Shown here: positions 7,721 through 15,458 of the stretch, in pieces
Position numbering within the stretch: the stretch's first letter is position 1
Layout of the letters: each line of letters opens with the position of its first letter
Source: CAMDBL01 sp964498125
GTDB taxonomy: Bacteria > Pseudomonadota > Alphaproteobacteria > Rhizobiales > Hyphomicrobiaceae
Assembly: GCA_964498125.1 (NCBI GenBank)
Contig: CAZCGE010000025.1
Coordinates: 1-64,000 of the forward strand
Direction of reading: 5' to 3'
DNA length: 64,000 nucleotides
Notes under the pieces: model-generated
The model's input: only the letters and a program-made list of their open reading frames with translations
Told to the model about the DNA's origin: nothing
Databases searched by the model: none
Translations under genes and position numbers: made by a program

Positions 7721-8674
7721 ATGGCCGCTAGACCGCACCGTATCGACGTGCACCATCATTTCGCACCGCCCGCCTGGCTGACGCAGGTCAAGGGCCGCGA
7801 TCTGCTGAACAAGAACATGACCGAGTGGACGCTCGAGCGTTCGCTCGAGGACATGGACGCGGCCGGTGTCGCCTCGTCGGTGCTTTCCATCACCAATCCT
7901 GGACTGTGGTTCGGCGATGCCGAGGTGACACGCAACCTGGCGCGAGCCTGCAACGAGTTCGGTGCGTCGCAGGTGCAGAAGCATCCCCGCAGGTTCGGCC
8001 TGTTTGCCGCCCTGCCGATGCCCGATCCAGACGCCGCGTTGCGCGAGATCGAGTACGCCTACGACACCCTTAAAGCCGATGGCATGCACCTGTTCACCAG
8101 CTATGGCGATATCTGGCTTGGCAATGCGAAGTTCGAGCCGGTGATGGCCGAGTTGAACCTGCGCAAGGCCGTGGTTCACGTGCACCCGACAGTGTCGGAT
8201 TGCTGCAAGAACCTGGTTGCGGACGTGGCGCCGAGCGTCATCGAATACGGCACTGACACGACGCGGGCCATGCTCGGCGTGCTGTTTTCGGGACAAGCCG
8301 TGAAGTACCCGGATATCCGCTTCATCTGGAGCCATGCCGGCGGGTCGGCGCCGTTTTTCGCCGGCCGCATCGAGTCCCTGCTGCGCACCCTTAAGGAGCG
8401 CGAGACACGGCTGCCGCGGGGCGCCATCCACGAGATGCAGCGCTTCCACTACGATATTGCCGGCGCCAGCAGCAAGGCGACGCTCGGCTGTCTGCTGGAC
8501 ATCGTCTCGGTGCGCCAGGTGCTGTTCGGCACCGATCATCCCTCCGCGGGCCCGAGCATGCCCACCGTCGAGGACCTGGCGAGTTGCGGCTTTTCGCCGG
8601 CCGATCTGGCCGCCATCGAGCGCGATAACGCGGTGCGGTTGTTGCCGAGGTTGGGAGCGGGCGCCCCCCTGTAG
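7721..8674 (+). CDS. Amidohydrolase 2 family metal-dependent hydrolase/decarboxylase
   Basis: A 317-residue TIM-barrel protein of the amidohydrolase-2 (ACMSD-like) family. It has the N-terminal metal motif HHH (IDVHHHF), a mid-protein histidine in VVHVHP, a third in FIWSHAGG, and the C-terminal aspartate in LFGTDHP. Relatives include 2-amino-3-carboxymuconate 6-semialdehyde decarboxylase and gamma-resorcylate decarboxylase, so decarboxylation or hydrolysis of an aromatic or muconate acid is likely. The substrate is unknown. Its TAG stop is contributed by the hairpin repeat beginning at 8671, so the natural C-terminus may have been altered by that insertion. Confidence 0.87.
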   Translation: MAARPHRIDVHHHFAPPAWLTQVKGRDLLNKNMTEWTLERSLEDMDAAGVASSVLSITNPGLWFGDAEVTRNLARACNEFGASQVQKHPRRFGLFAALPMPDPDAALREIEYAYDTLKADGMHLFTSYGDIWLGNAKFEPVMAELNLRKAVVHVHPTVSDCCKNLVADVAPSVIEYGTDTTRAMLGVLFSGQAVKYPDIRFIWSHAGGSAPFFAGRIESLLRTLKERETRLPRGAIHEMQRFHYDIAGASSKATLGCLLDIVSVRQVLFGTDHPSAGPSMPTVEDLASCGFSPADLAAIERDNAVRLLPRLGAGAPL

Positions 8675-8715
8675 GTCGGGTCAAGCCCCGCTCCTGCAGC
8701 GGGGCGCGACCCGAC
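8671..8715. repeat. Hairpin repeat, GTAGGTCGGGTC family, carrying a stop codon
   Basis: Inverted arms GTCGGGTC (8675-8682) and GACCCGAC (8708-8715) enclose a second perfect stem GCCCCGCT/AGCGGGGC with a CCTGC loop. It lies between the convergent amidohydrolase and YchJ-like genes and can act as a terminator. The first bases, GTAG, provide the amidohydrolase stop codon (TAG at 8672-8674). Confidence 0.85.
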
Positions 8716-8733
8716 AGAGTGTTGTGCGACGCT

Positions 8734-9105
8734 CTATATCACGCCATCGACATAGAGCCATCGCCCATCCTCGCGCACGAAGCGCGAGACCTCGTGCAGG
8801 GCGTGGCTGCTGCCGCCGATGCGTGAGCGAGCGATGAACTCGACCGTCGCCTGATTTCCATCCGTGTACGTCTCGAGAACCTGGAGCTGCATCCAGACCT
8901 GTTGCGGTGTGAAGGCTATGGTCCTTGGATTGGTCGAGGGGTGCCACGTGGCGATCAGATATGGGGCATTCCGCAGCGCAAACGCGCAATAGCGTGATCG
9001 CATCAGGGCCTCGGCCGTTGCCGCCGCGCGCACCCCGACATGATGGGGCTGACAGCATTCGGCGTAGGTCGCGGTCTCGCTCTTCTTGCGGCACGGACAG
9101 CGCAT
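8734..9105 (-). CDS. YchJ family (UPF0225) SEC-C motif protein
   Basis: A 123-residue protein starting MRCPCRKK with CPC and CCQPHH, the cysteine-rich zinc-binding pattern of YchJ/UPF0225 proteins. The conserved core ALMRSRYCAFALRNAPYLIATWHPS and VEFIARSR follow. The C-terminal SEC-C-type second zinc motif of longer homologues is absent, so this is the short form. Biochemical role in the cell is not known for the family. It is a lone gene convergent with the amidohydrolase gene. Confidence 0.88.
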   Translation of the reverse strand: MRCPCRKKSETATYAECCQPHHVGVRAAATAEALMRSRYCAFALRNAPYLIATWHPSTNPRTIAFTPQQVWMQLQVLETYTDGNQATVEFIARSRIGGSSHALHEVSRFVREDGRWLYVDGVI

Positions 9106-9162
9106 GGGTTTTCACGGTTGCGGCAATAGCCGAGGAGGTTCTCGGGGCGGATGCCGTGCCGG

Positions 9163-9459
9163 TCAGCGCGGCTTGGCTTGGCCGATCTGGAACCCGAGCT
9201 TCATGATCAGCTTCAAGGTTTCAGCGGCCGTGCGCCGGTCATACTCGCGCTCGCTGTCGGCGAGCTCGGCATAGGCAACGAGGCCTGGATGCTCCTTCTT
9301 CGCATCACTGCGCTCGGGGCCATGACGCCAGCCATCCTTGATGCGCTGCACCGCCCAGGTGTCGTGCGTATTCTCGGCGAGTTTTTCCAGCAGGCTGGCC
9401 AACTCGGGCGGCAGGGTGATGTCGGAGGTATCGACCGGGCGAGGCGTGTAGGTCTGCAT
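9163..9459 (-). CDS. RyR domain protein
   Basis: A 98-residue protein that is almost entirely one RyR domain, the module first named from ryanodine receptors: LAENTHDTWAVQRIKDGW, RSDAKKEHPGLVAYAEL, EREYDRRTAAETLKLIMKLG. Bacterial stand-alone RyR proteins exist, and some occur with ADP-ribose or potassium signalling genes, but no such gene is adjacent. Comparative genomics has suggested ligand binding for bacterial members. It is on the same strand as the YchJ-like gene, 57 bases upstream of it, so the two could be cotranscribed. Confidence 0.85.
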   Translation of the reverse strand: MQTYTPRPVDTSDITLPPELASLLEKLAENTHDTWAVQRIKDGWRHGPERSDAKKEHPGLVAYAELADSEREYDRRTAAETLKLIMKLGFQIGQAKPR

Positions 9460-9564
9460 CGCTGGCTCCTATCCTGTGCGGTTGATGGGCACGCTGCCTC
9501 CCCGTGCTGTTCCCGCCGCCAGGATGGCCCCTGACCGCGGGTCATTGCAAGGCAACCACAGGTC

Positions 9565-10545
9565 TCAATTCGCGCCGGCGGTGATGTTGTGCTGCTTGAT
9601 GAAACCAGTCCAGCGCGCGCTCTCGGACGCGAGCAGCGTCTTGGCGAACTGTGCCGTCATTTGCTCGGGTGGGTACAGCAAGACATCGGTGTCGGTGAAC
9701 TTGCGCGCCAGGTCCGGATCGGCGATGGCCTGGCGCACCGCGGCGTTCAGCTTCTGCATCACCTCGGGCGGCGTGGCCTTGGGGGCGACCAGTATCTGCC
9801 AGAAATCGAAGTCCATGGCCTTGCCGAGCAGGGGGTGGCCGACCAGGGGCGGGGTGGGCGGCGTGGTGTTGGCGGGCTCAGTCGACGTCACGCCCATGCC
9901 GAACATGGCGCCGCCGTTGATCAGCGGCTTGGCGGTCTGCGTCGAGGAGCAGAACAGGTCGACGTGACCGGCGGCGATGTCGTTCAGCGCCGGGCCGCCG
10001 CCGCGATAGGCGACATGATTGGCCTTGATGCCCAGCGTGCCGGAGAACATCGTGGCGCACAGGTGCGCCATCGAGCCGACGCCGGCATGCGCAATACTGA
10101 TCGGATTGGTGGCGCCGTAGGCCTTCAGCTCGATCACGGTCTTGGCTGGCAGCGCGTTGCGCGCGACGACGATGATTGTGGCGTGATTGAGCATCGCCAC
10201 CGGCTCGAAATCCTTGATCGGGTCGTAGGCGAGGTTGGGATAGAGAGCGCCGCTGAAGGCGATGGCCGGCTGGTGGATCAGCAGCGTATGCCCGTCCGGC
10301 GTCGCCCGTGCGACGCGTGTGGCGCCCGTCGTGCCGCCAGCGCCAGCGACAGTCTCCAGGATCACCGGCTGGCCCAGGGTGCGCGACATGTGATCGCCAA
10401 TCAGCCGCGCGGTGACATCGACCGGCCCACCCGCCGCATAAGGCACGACCAGCGTGATGGCCTTGGAGGGAAATTGTTGCGCCGAGGCGGGTAAGGTCAG
10501 GGCAAGCACAGCCAGCGCGGTCGCAAGGCGCAAAATGACAGTCAC
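9565..10545 (-). CDS. Tripartite tricarboxylate transporter binding protein (TctC/Bug family)
   Basis: A 326-residue periplasmic binding protein. The signal peptide (ATALAVLALTLPASAQQFP) is followed by the family signature AITLVVPYAAGGPVDVTAR, then TVAGAGGTTGATRVARA and the hinge region VGSMAHLCATMF. Bug-family receptors capture carboxylates such as citrate, nicotinate or aromatic acids; many are orphan, as here, with no TctA or TctB genes nearby. The start is a GTG at 10545 with GGGAG upstream. A longer frame to 10701 has no signal peptide at its N-terminus. Ligand cannot be inferred. Confidence 0.9.
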   Translation of the reverse strand: MTVILRLATALAVLALTLPASAQQFPSKAITLVVPYAAGGPVDVTARLIGDHMSRTLGQPVILETVAGAGGTTGATRVARATPDGHTLLIHQPAIAFSGALYPNLAYDPIKDFEPVAMLNHATIIVVARNALPAKTVIELKAYGATNPISIAHAGVGSMAHLCATMFSGTLGIKANHVAYRGGGPALNDIAAGHVDLFCSSTQTAKPLINGGAMFGMGVTSTEPANTTPPTPPLVGHPLLGKAMDFDFWQILVAPKATPPEVMQKLNAAVRQAIADPDLARKFTDTDVLLYPPEQMTAQFAKTLLASESARWTGFIKQHNITAGAN

Positions 10546-10737
10546 GGTTTTACTCCCTCGTTTTTGGTTAGCTCGATTGCGCCGGAAAGCGGCGCCGCAG
10601 CCTGGTTCCGAGTGGTCGAGGTCCCCCGGACCGAGCAAATGTTTCAGAACATCGCCGCAAGAGCAAGGAGCGCGACCGCCAATCTGGGCGACAGCCTCCA
10701 ACTTTCCTGCCGGTTCGTCGTGCCGGCAATGCGCGGG

Positions 10738-11127
10738 CTACGCCCGCGTCTCGATCGCGACCGTGCGTGCGGTGAAGTCGACCAGCAGCAGGTGCGGCGG
10801 CAAGAGTTCGGTGCCGAGCAGGCCGACGGGGTCGTCGGGGCTCTTGGGGACCCAATTGTCCGCAACCAGCACCCAAATTTCCCGTTCCTCTCCCAACCAG
10901 GAGATTTTGGCCCTGACCTCATTGATTTCCCGTCTCGAGCCATCCCCCAGCTCGACCCCGCTGGTTCGACCAGTCAATGGCAGTCCAAGAGCCTGCGCCC
11001 CTGCACGCGTCACCATGAGGTCGCCGTTGAAGCCCGTATCGACGACGACGAGCAGGCTCTCGACCTTACCTTCGAGACGCACGACCGGACGGCCGCGGTC
11101 ATCGACAGATCCAATCACCTTAGCCAA
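10738..11127 (-). CDS. Clan AA retropepsin-like aspartic protease
   Basis: A 129-residue single-domain aspartic protease-like protein. The catalytic triplet is DTG at residues 30-32 in LLVVVDTGFNGDLMV, followed by LGLPLTGRTSGVELGDGS and, near the end, GLLGTELLPPHLLLVDF. Such proteins should act as dimers because each chain has one DTG. No signal peptide is present, so it is cytoplasmic. Its ATG lies inside the end of the preceding small gene (13-base overlap), a strong sign of translational coupling. Substrate is unknown; the partner protein is a natural candidate. Confidence 0.82.
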   Translation of the reverse strand: MAKVIGSVDDRGRPVVRLEGKVESLLVVVDTGFNGDLMVTRAGAQALGLPLTGRTSGVELGDGSRREINEVRAKISWLGEEREIWVLVADNWVPKSPDDPVGLLGTELLPPHLLLVDFTARTVAIETRA

Positions 11128-11393
11128 ATCCCGCCTCCGATGAAGGTCGGACGGCCAACTGTGAAGGAGTGGCTGAAGCGGTCGTCGGGGCCGAACTTCT
11201 GTGTGAACGCGTCATCGGCTGCGAACCGGCCGGTGCCTGTGACATACTCGCCGGTGAGGATATCGATGATCACGGTCGTGCCTTCCGCCAGCCTGGCGAA
11301 GGCTTCGGCATGGTGCTGCTTCCAGCGGTCGGCCTCGGCGCCGATCCACTCGGCGCGCGCTTTCAGGTGCTCGGGGTCGGTGATGCTGGTCAT
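11115..11393 (-). CDS. Small protein coupled to aspartic protease gene
   Basis: A 92-residue protein with no recognised domain. The N-terminal half is a charged helix (PEHLKARAEWIGAEADRWKQ) and the C-terminal half is likely beta (TTVIIDILTGEYVTGTGRFA, then RPTFIGGGIWL). The start at 11393 (MTSITDPEH) follows a purine-rich AGGTGAGC region. The gene overlaps the aspartic protease gene by 13 bases and precedes it, an arrangement like that of toxin-antitoxin or regulator-effector pairs. The longer open frame upstream is low-complexity and unlikely to be coding. Confidence 0.65.
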   Translation of the reverse strand: MTSITDPEHLKARAEWIGAEADRWKQHHAEAFARLAEGTTVIIDILTGEYVTGTGRFAADDAFTQKFGPDDRFSHSFTVGRPTFIGGGIWLR

Positions 11394-11550
11394 GGGTTGC
11401 TCACCTTGGAGTTCTGTTTCTGGGTTGGCGGCCACCCAAACTACACCAGGACGTGCAGCCTGATAAGCGGAGCCGCGACCCGGCGCCACCCTTGCGCGGG
11501 CGTCCCGGTCGAGGCATTGCTGGTGCCGCATAAATGCTGGGAGGCAAACC

Positions 11551-12201
11551 TTGGAATTGAACCTCGACGAACTGCCGGTGCAGGAACGCTACAAATTCCT
11601 GTCGGCACTGGTCATTCCGCGGCCGATCGCGCTGGTCTCATCGCGCAACGCCGAAGGCGCGCACAATGCGGCGCCATTCAGCTTTTTCAATCTGTTCTCC
11701 GAGGATCCCGCCGTCGTCGTCCTCGGCTTCGGCTCGAGGAGCGAGGACCGGGCGCTCGACACGCGCAAGGACACGCTGAAGAACATCGAGCGCACCGGCG
11801 CCTTCGTCGTCAACATGGTCGACCGGTCGATGGCGGCGGCGATGAACGTCTGCGCCACGGAGTTTCCGGCGGGCATCAATGAAGCGGAAGCGGCCGGCTT
11901 CAGCATGCGGCCCAGCCGGTTCATCGACGTCATGCGCATCGCCGAGGCGCCGGTCAATCTGGAATGCCGGATGTACCAGCGCATCGAGCTCAGCTACCGT
12001 CGGCACCTGGTGCTCGGCGAGGTCTTGTGCGTGCACGTGCGCGACGACATCATCGATCCCAAGACCAAGCGCGTGATCCCCGAGAAATACGATCCGCTGG
12101 CGCGCCTCTATGGCACGCACTACGCCTGGCTCGGCGAGCGCTTCCAGATGGCGATCGAGCCGTTCGAGGATTGGCAGGCGCGCACGGCGGCGACGTCGTA
12201 G
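11551..12201 (+). CDS. Flavin reductase-like (FMN-binding split barrel) protein
   Basis: A 216-residue protein of the flavin reductase/DIM6-NTAB family: PRPIALVSSRNAEGAHNAAP, FSFFNLFSEDPAVVVLGFG, DTLKNIERTGAFVVNM. Members bind FMN in a split barrel and supply reduced flavin to monooxygenases or act as oxidoreductases. The start is a TTG at 11551 with GGGAGG six bases upstream. There is no good ATG before the conserved core. The TAG stop (12199-12201) is the edge of a GTAGGGTGCAATAG repeat. It converges on the LysR gene of the catechol locus; a functional link to it is only speculative. Confidence 0.87.
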   Translation: MELNLDELPVQERYKFLSALVIPRPIALVSSRNAEGAHNAAPFSFFNLFSEDPAVVVLGFGSRSEDRALDTRKDTLKNIERTGAFVVNMVDRSMAAAMNVCATEFPAGINEAEAAGFSMRPSRFIDVMRIAEAPVNLECRMYQRIELSYRRHLVLGEVLCVHVRDDIIDPKTKRVIPEKYDPLARLYGTHYAWLGERFQMAIEPFEDWQARTAATS

Positions 12202-12232
12202 GGTGCAATAGCCCAATGGGGCGTATTGCACC
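12198..12232. repeat. Single-hairpin repeat, GTAGGGTGCAATAG family (copy 2)
   Basis: A shortened copy: GTAGGGTGCAATAGCCC, a four-base loop, then GGGCGTATTGCACC. The stem is perfect but for one bulged base. It lies between the convergent flavin reductase and LysR genes and supplies the TAG stop codon of the first. Confidence 0.85.
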
Positions 12233-12252
12233 GAGGTTCGGCGATTTCGCAC

Positions 12253-13194
12253 TCACGCCGGCCGTTTAGTCGCCGTTGTTCCAGCTCCAGTCCTGACGAC
12301 ACCGGGTATCTCGATCGTGGGCCACTCGCGGGCAAGCTTGAGGATGTGCGCCAGCAGCGGGGATCTGTCGTTGGTGCGGAAGCTCATGATGATCGGCGAG
12401 GAGATCTCCGGCTCATCGAGCACGAGGTAATCGACGTCGTCCCGTCTTAGACGGCGCACCGAAAGCGGCACGAGGGCGATGCCGACACCGGCAGCAACCA
12501 AGCCCAGTGCGGTCTGCAACTCGCGGACCTCGAAGCCGACGCTCGGCTCGAGACCGAGGTCACGATAGAATGACAGAACCTGATCGGCATAGCTCGGACG
12601 CGGCGTCTTCGGATAGAGGATGAGTGGCATGCCAGTCGTATGTTGCAGCTTCAATGGACCCTTTGCTCGGCTGAGGGCGTGACCGTGTGGGACCGCAACT
12701 GACAACTTTTCCTCGCGGATCACGTGGCGAGTGAGCCCATCGACATCGAACCGCAATCGTCCGAAGCCGATGTCGATGCGTCCCTCCTTGAGGGCGGCGG
12801 CCTGCTCGAGTGTGATCAACTCTGATAGCACGATCTCGACGTCTGCTGCAGTCAATCGGAATTGTCGGATCAAGTCGGGGAGCCCATCGTAGAGCACGGA
12901 TGCCACGAAGCCAATGCCGAATTGTCGTTTCTTGCCATCGCCGATCCGCCGGGTCATGGCGCGGATCTCCTCCGCCCGCTGGAGAACCTGCAGCGCCTGC
13001 TCAAAAAAATACCGTCCCGACTCCGTCAACGTGATCGGACGCCCGCGATGGAGAAGCTGGGTGCCAAGCTCCCCCTCGAGCTGCTGGATCTGCCGGCTCA
13101 AGGGAGGCTGGGCGATGTTGAGCTTTTCGGAGGCGCGGCTAAAGCTTCGCTCGGCAGCGACCGTCACGAAGTAGCGCAGATGACGAAGCTCCAT
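12253..13194 (-). CDS. LysR family regulator, CatR/BenM-like
   Basis: A 313-residue LysR-type activator. The helix-turn-helix is MELRHLRYFVTVAAERSFSR and LNIAQPPLSRQIQQLEGELG; the effector domain runs to the end. The motif RQFGIGFVASVLYDGLP and the divergent catA gene point to the CatR/CatM/BenM subgroup, which responds to muconate or benzoate. I placed the start at 13194 because AGGAGG (minus strand, 13202-13207) has 7-base spacing to it; the in-frame ATG at 13200 is too close. The ribosome-binding site lies within an ATAC-N7-GTAT operator, so binding could block its own translation start region and transcription. Confidence 0.9.
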   Translation of the reverse strand: MELRHLRYFVTVAAERSFSRASEKLNIAQPPLSRQIQQLEGELGTQLLHRGRPITLTESGRYFFEQALQVLQRAEEIRAMTRRIGDGKKRQFGIGFVASVLYDGLPDLIRQFRLTAADVEIVLSELITLEQAAALKEGRIDIGFGRLRFDVDGLTRHVIREEKLSVAVPHGHALSRAKGPLKLQHTTGMPLILYPKTPRPSYADQVLSFYRDLGLEPSVGFEVRELQTALGLVAAGVGIALVPLSVRRLRRDDVDYLVLDEPEISSPIIMSFRTNDRSPLLAHILKLAREWPTIEIPGVVRTGAGTTATKRPA

Positions 13195-13198
13195 GTGC

Positions 13199-13213
13199 AT
13201 ACCTCCTGGGTAT
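13199..13213. promoter_or_regulatory. ATAC-N7-GTAT LysR-type binding site
   Basis: Exact ATAC-N7-GTAT palindrome, the recognition sequence established for BenM and CatM of the LysR family. It lies between the regulator and catA, overlapping the regulator's Shine-Dalgarno sequence and about 150 bases upstream of the catA start. Autorepression of the regulator and activation of catA are the expected roles. Confidence 0.75.
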
Positions 13214-13361
13214 GACAATAGACGCAATCGATCCTGTCCGCCAACAGCTGGCGAAGCTACCATGTCGATCGAGGTGACGCCGCTCTGCCGCCACCCCTCG
13301 TCGATCCGTTCCGACGAGCGCTAAAGCTCCCTGCAAAAAATAACCGGAGGAGAACGCTCGC

Positions 13362-14291
13362 ATGCCAGCCAACCTGATCAAGAAGGACGTGATCACCGCT
13401 CTTGCCGCACGCGCGGCCGGGCTCGAAAACGCGGACGGCAATCCGCGATTGAAGCAGGTGGTCAATCGCCTGCTGGTCGATCTAATGACGGCGATCGACG
13501 ACCTCGACATCTCCATGGACGAGTTCTGGGCCGGAGTCGCTTATATCGGCCAGGCCGGCAAACAGAACGAACTCGGCCTGATCGTGCCCGGCGTTGTGCT
13601 TGAGCACTTCCTCGACCTGCGCCTCGACGAGGCCGAGCGCCGTGCCGGTCTCGGCGGCGGCACCACCCGCACAATCGAGGGCCCGCTCTACATCGCCAGC
13701 GCGCCACTGGCGAAGGGCGAGGAGCGGCTCGACGACGGCACCGACGACGGGGAGGTATTATTCATGGAAGGCCAGGTCCGCGACGTCTCGGGCAAGCCTG
13801 TCGCCGGCGCCATCGTCGACGTCTGGCACGCCAACACGATGGGCAACTACTCCCATTTCGATCCGGCGCAGTCGTCCTACAACCTGCGCCGGCGCATCGA
13901 GACCGACAAGGAGGGCCGTTACCGCTTCCGCTCGATCATGCCGAGCGGCTACGGCTGCCCGCCTGGAAGCCAGACCGAGAAGCTGCTGTTCGCCATGGGC
14001 CGGCACGGCCAGCGGCCGGCGCACGTCCACTTCTTCGTCACCGCGCCCGGCTATCGCCATCTCACCACGCAAATCAATATCGAGGGCGACAAGTACCTCT
14101 ACGACGATTTCGCCTTCGGCACGCGCGACGAGCTGATCCCGAAGGTCGAGCGCATCAAAGAGGCGAGCGAGATCCACAAGGCTGGTCTCAACAAGCCATT
14201 TGCCCGCATCAAGTTCGATTTCGCTGTGATCAAAGAAGCCGTCGGCGCGCCGAAGACCGTCGTCAATCGCGAGCACGCACCGGCAGCCTGA
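13362..14291 (+). CDS. catA: Catechol 1,2-dioxygenase
   Basis: A 309-residue intradiol ring-cleaving dioxygenase, which opens catechol to cis,cis-muconate with non-haem Fe(III). The N-terminal helical linker domain is followed by the catalytic core: IVDVWHANTMGNYSHFD (first Tyr ligand), PSGYGCPPGS (second Tyr ligand) and RHGQRPAHVHFFV (two His ligands). The length and RPAHVHF context favour catechol over protocatechuate; a hydroxyquinol 1,2-dioxygenase is possible. A strong GGAGGAG ribosome-binding site precedes the ATG. Muconate-cycloisomerase and isomerase genes are absent here, so the pathway continues elsewhere. Confidence 0.92.
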   Translation: MPANLIKKDVITALAARAAGLENADGNPRLKQVVNRLLVDLMTAIDDLDISMDEFWAGVAYIGQAGKQNELGLIVPGVVLEHFLDLRLDEAERRAGLGGGTTRTIEGPLYIASAPLAKGEERLDDGTDDGEVLFMEGQVRDVSGKPVAGAIVDVWHANTMGNYSHFDPAQSSYNLRRRIETDKEGRYRFRSIMPSGYGCPPGSQTEKLLFAMGRHGQRPAHVHFFVTAPGYRHLTTQINIEGDKYLYDDFAFGTRDELIPKVERIKEASEIHKAGLNKPFARIKFDFAVIKEAVGAPKTVVNREHAPAA

Positions 14292-14723
14292 GACCTGAAG
14301 GTACGAGATCGCGGAGCCGTGCAGCACGGCGGCCCGCGATCGGCCGTCAGCCGATCGTCATCTCGCGTGACCGCAAAGGCGCTCTGCACTGCTACCTCAA
14401 CGCCTGCAGCGCATCGGGATACTGGTGCTGCGAGCGGCACCAGTATCGCCGACAGCACTCATCATGAAGGCGCCAAAGCAGCCCGCATTGTCCGCAACTG
14501 GCGAAAGCGGACCTTGTCGGGCCTGACCCCGATTACGACAGCACTTGGGCCCACCCCCGCCACTCTCCCCGCCCGCTGATCCGTCCGGAGCTGGTGGAGG
14601 CTGACGCCAGCGCGCCGGGCAAAAGGTGCATCGCCTGTGCCTCTCCCATTCGCGTAACAAGACCAGCTAGACCTTCACACCTCGTGTCGCTGACCCAAGT
14701 CACTATTGGCCACCGTCTTCAAG
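14292..14723. other. Non-coding stretch after catA
   Basis: About 430 bases with no credible intact gene. The first part holds a Rieske oxygenase remnant (14339-14410); the rest has short overlapping frames with no domain resemblance. I see no hairpin followed by a T-run, so the catA transcript end is not evident. Confidence 0.6.
14339..14410 (+). pseudogene. Remnant of a Rieske ring-hydroxylating oxygenase alpha subunit
   Basis: Translated in frame, these 24 codons read IGRQPIVISRDRKGALHCYL followed by NACS. This is the beta-strand segment that in ring-hydroxylating dioxygenase large subunits directly precedes the Rieske Cys-x-His pair. After it the frame loses all resemblance and soon stops, and no start codon precedes it. 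The position just after catA fits a lost benzoate-, anthranilate- or similar dioxygenase that would have produced catechol. The match is short, so chance similarity is not excluded. Confidence 0.5.
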
Positions 14724-15071
14724 TCATTCATGGCACCGCCGCCTTTGCAGGGCGCTTGTCGCGAGCGGCTGTCTTGCTGTTGGCTTCATATCCTCGATCG
14801 TGAAACTGACCTTTTGTCCGAGCGCTCCGAGCAGGCGGATCAGCTGATCGATGGAGAACCCGTAAAGGTCGCCGCGCACAATTCGGGAGACTTTCGGCTG
14901 ATCGATACCCAACACCTTCGCGGCGGCCGTCTGGTTCAGACCGCGCCGCTTGATGATCGCGGCGATCGAAAGTGCGAGATCGGCCTCGAGCAGCGGCTCG
15001 TTCGCGTCCTCGAGCCCCATGCCGGCAAACACGTTGCCGCTGCTCGGCGTCACTGTGTCATCGCTCGTCAT
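14724..15071 (-). CDS. XRE family helix-turn-helix regulator
   Basis: A 115-residue protein with an XRE-type helix-turn-helix in the middle: LALSIAAIIKRRGLNQTAAA, KVLGIDQPKVSRIVRGDLYG, FSIDQLIRLLGALGQKVSF. This form of short regulator is usually the antitoxin of a RelE/HigB-like (Gp49) pair with the toxin gene just upstream, but only about 125 bases separate it from the divergent Phd-type antitoxin gene and no toxin frame fits. It may be an orphan antitoxin or a free regulator. Start MTSDDTVTP at 15071. Confidence 0.8.
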   Translation of the reverse strand: MTSDDTVTPSSGNVFAGMGLEDANEPLLEADLALSIAAIIKRRGLNQTAAAKVLGIDQPKVSRIVRGDLYGFSIDQLIRLLGALGQKVSFTIEDMKPTARQPLATSALQRRRCHE

Positions 15072-15157
15072 GGCTGCTCGTCTTTCTCTTCGATCCAATC
15101 CTTGTGCACGGACACGCATGTTGGTTCCAGGTCATGAAGCTTGACATCAGCCCATAA

Positions 15158-15172
15158 TATCTATAATAGATA
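15158..15172. promoter_or_regulatory. Palindromic operator candidate for toxin-antitoxin operon
   Basis: TATCTA-TAA-TAGATA is a perfect 6-3-6 palindrome in the AT-rich interval upstream of the Phd-type antitoxin ATG at 15197 and the divergent XRE gene. A further half site TTAGATA follows at once. Autorepression by the Phd antitoxin is the expected role, although control by the XRE protein is possible. Confidence 0.55.
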
Positions 15173-15196
15173 AATTAGATAACTCTGGGTATCACC

Positions 15197-15448
15197 ATGA
15201 AGATCAGCTCAACCGAGTTCCAGCAGAACGTCGGCCGCTACCAGGATGCCGCCATGAAGGAGCCGGTCACCATCACCAAGAACGGTCGCGACCACACCGT
15301 GCTGGTGTCCGCCGATTTCTTCAACGCCGTGCTCAACGGCCGCATCGCGCGCCGCATCGAGGACCTCGACGAGGCGACGATCAAAGCCATCGCCAGCGCC
15401 GAGGTGCCCGCCAATTACAGCCACCTCGACAAGCTGACCAACGGTTGA
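15197..15448 (+). CDS. Type II antitoxin, Phd/YefM family
   Basis: An 83-residue protein with the Phd/YefM N-terminal fold: MKISSTEFQQNVGRYQDAAM, KEPVTITKNGRDHTVLVSAD. This half binds DNA and the C-terminal segment (IARRIEDLDEATIKAIASAE) is expected to cover the toxin. It lies 10 bases before a PemK-like toxin gene, a classic antitoxin-toxin order. An operator-like palindrome lies just upstream. Confidence 0.88.
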   Translation: MKISSTEFQQNVGRYQDAAMKEPVTITKNGRDHTVLVSADFFNAVLNGRIARRIEDLDEATIKAIASAEVPANYSHLDKLTNG

Positions 15449-15458
15449 GGGTCTCACC

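Noticed and set aside
15020..15160. A short upstream frame ending at the XRE start (HDLEPTC, DWIEEKDEQP) as a toxin remnant
   Set aside because: No start codon and no resemblance to a known toxin; may be chance.
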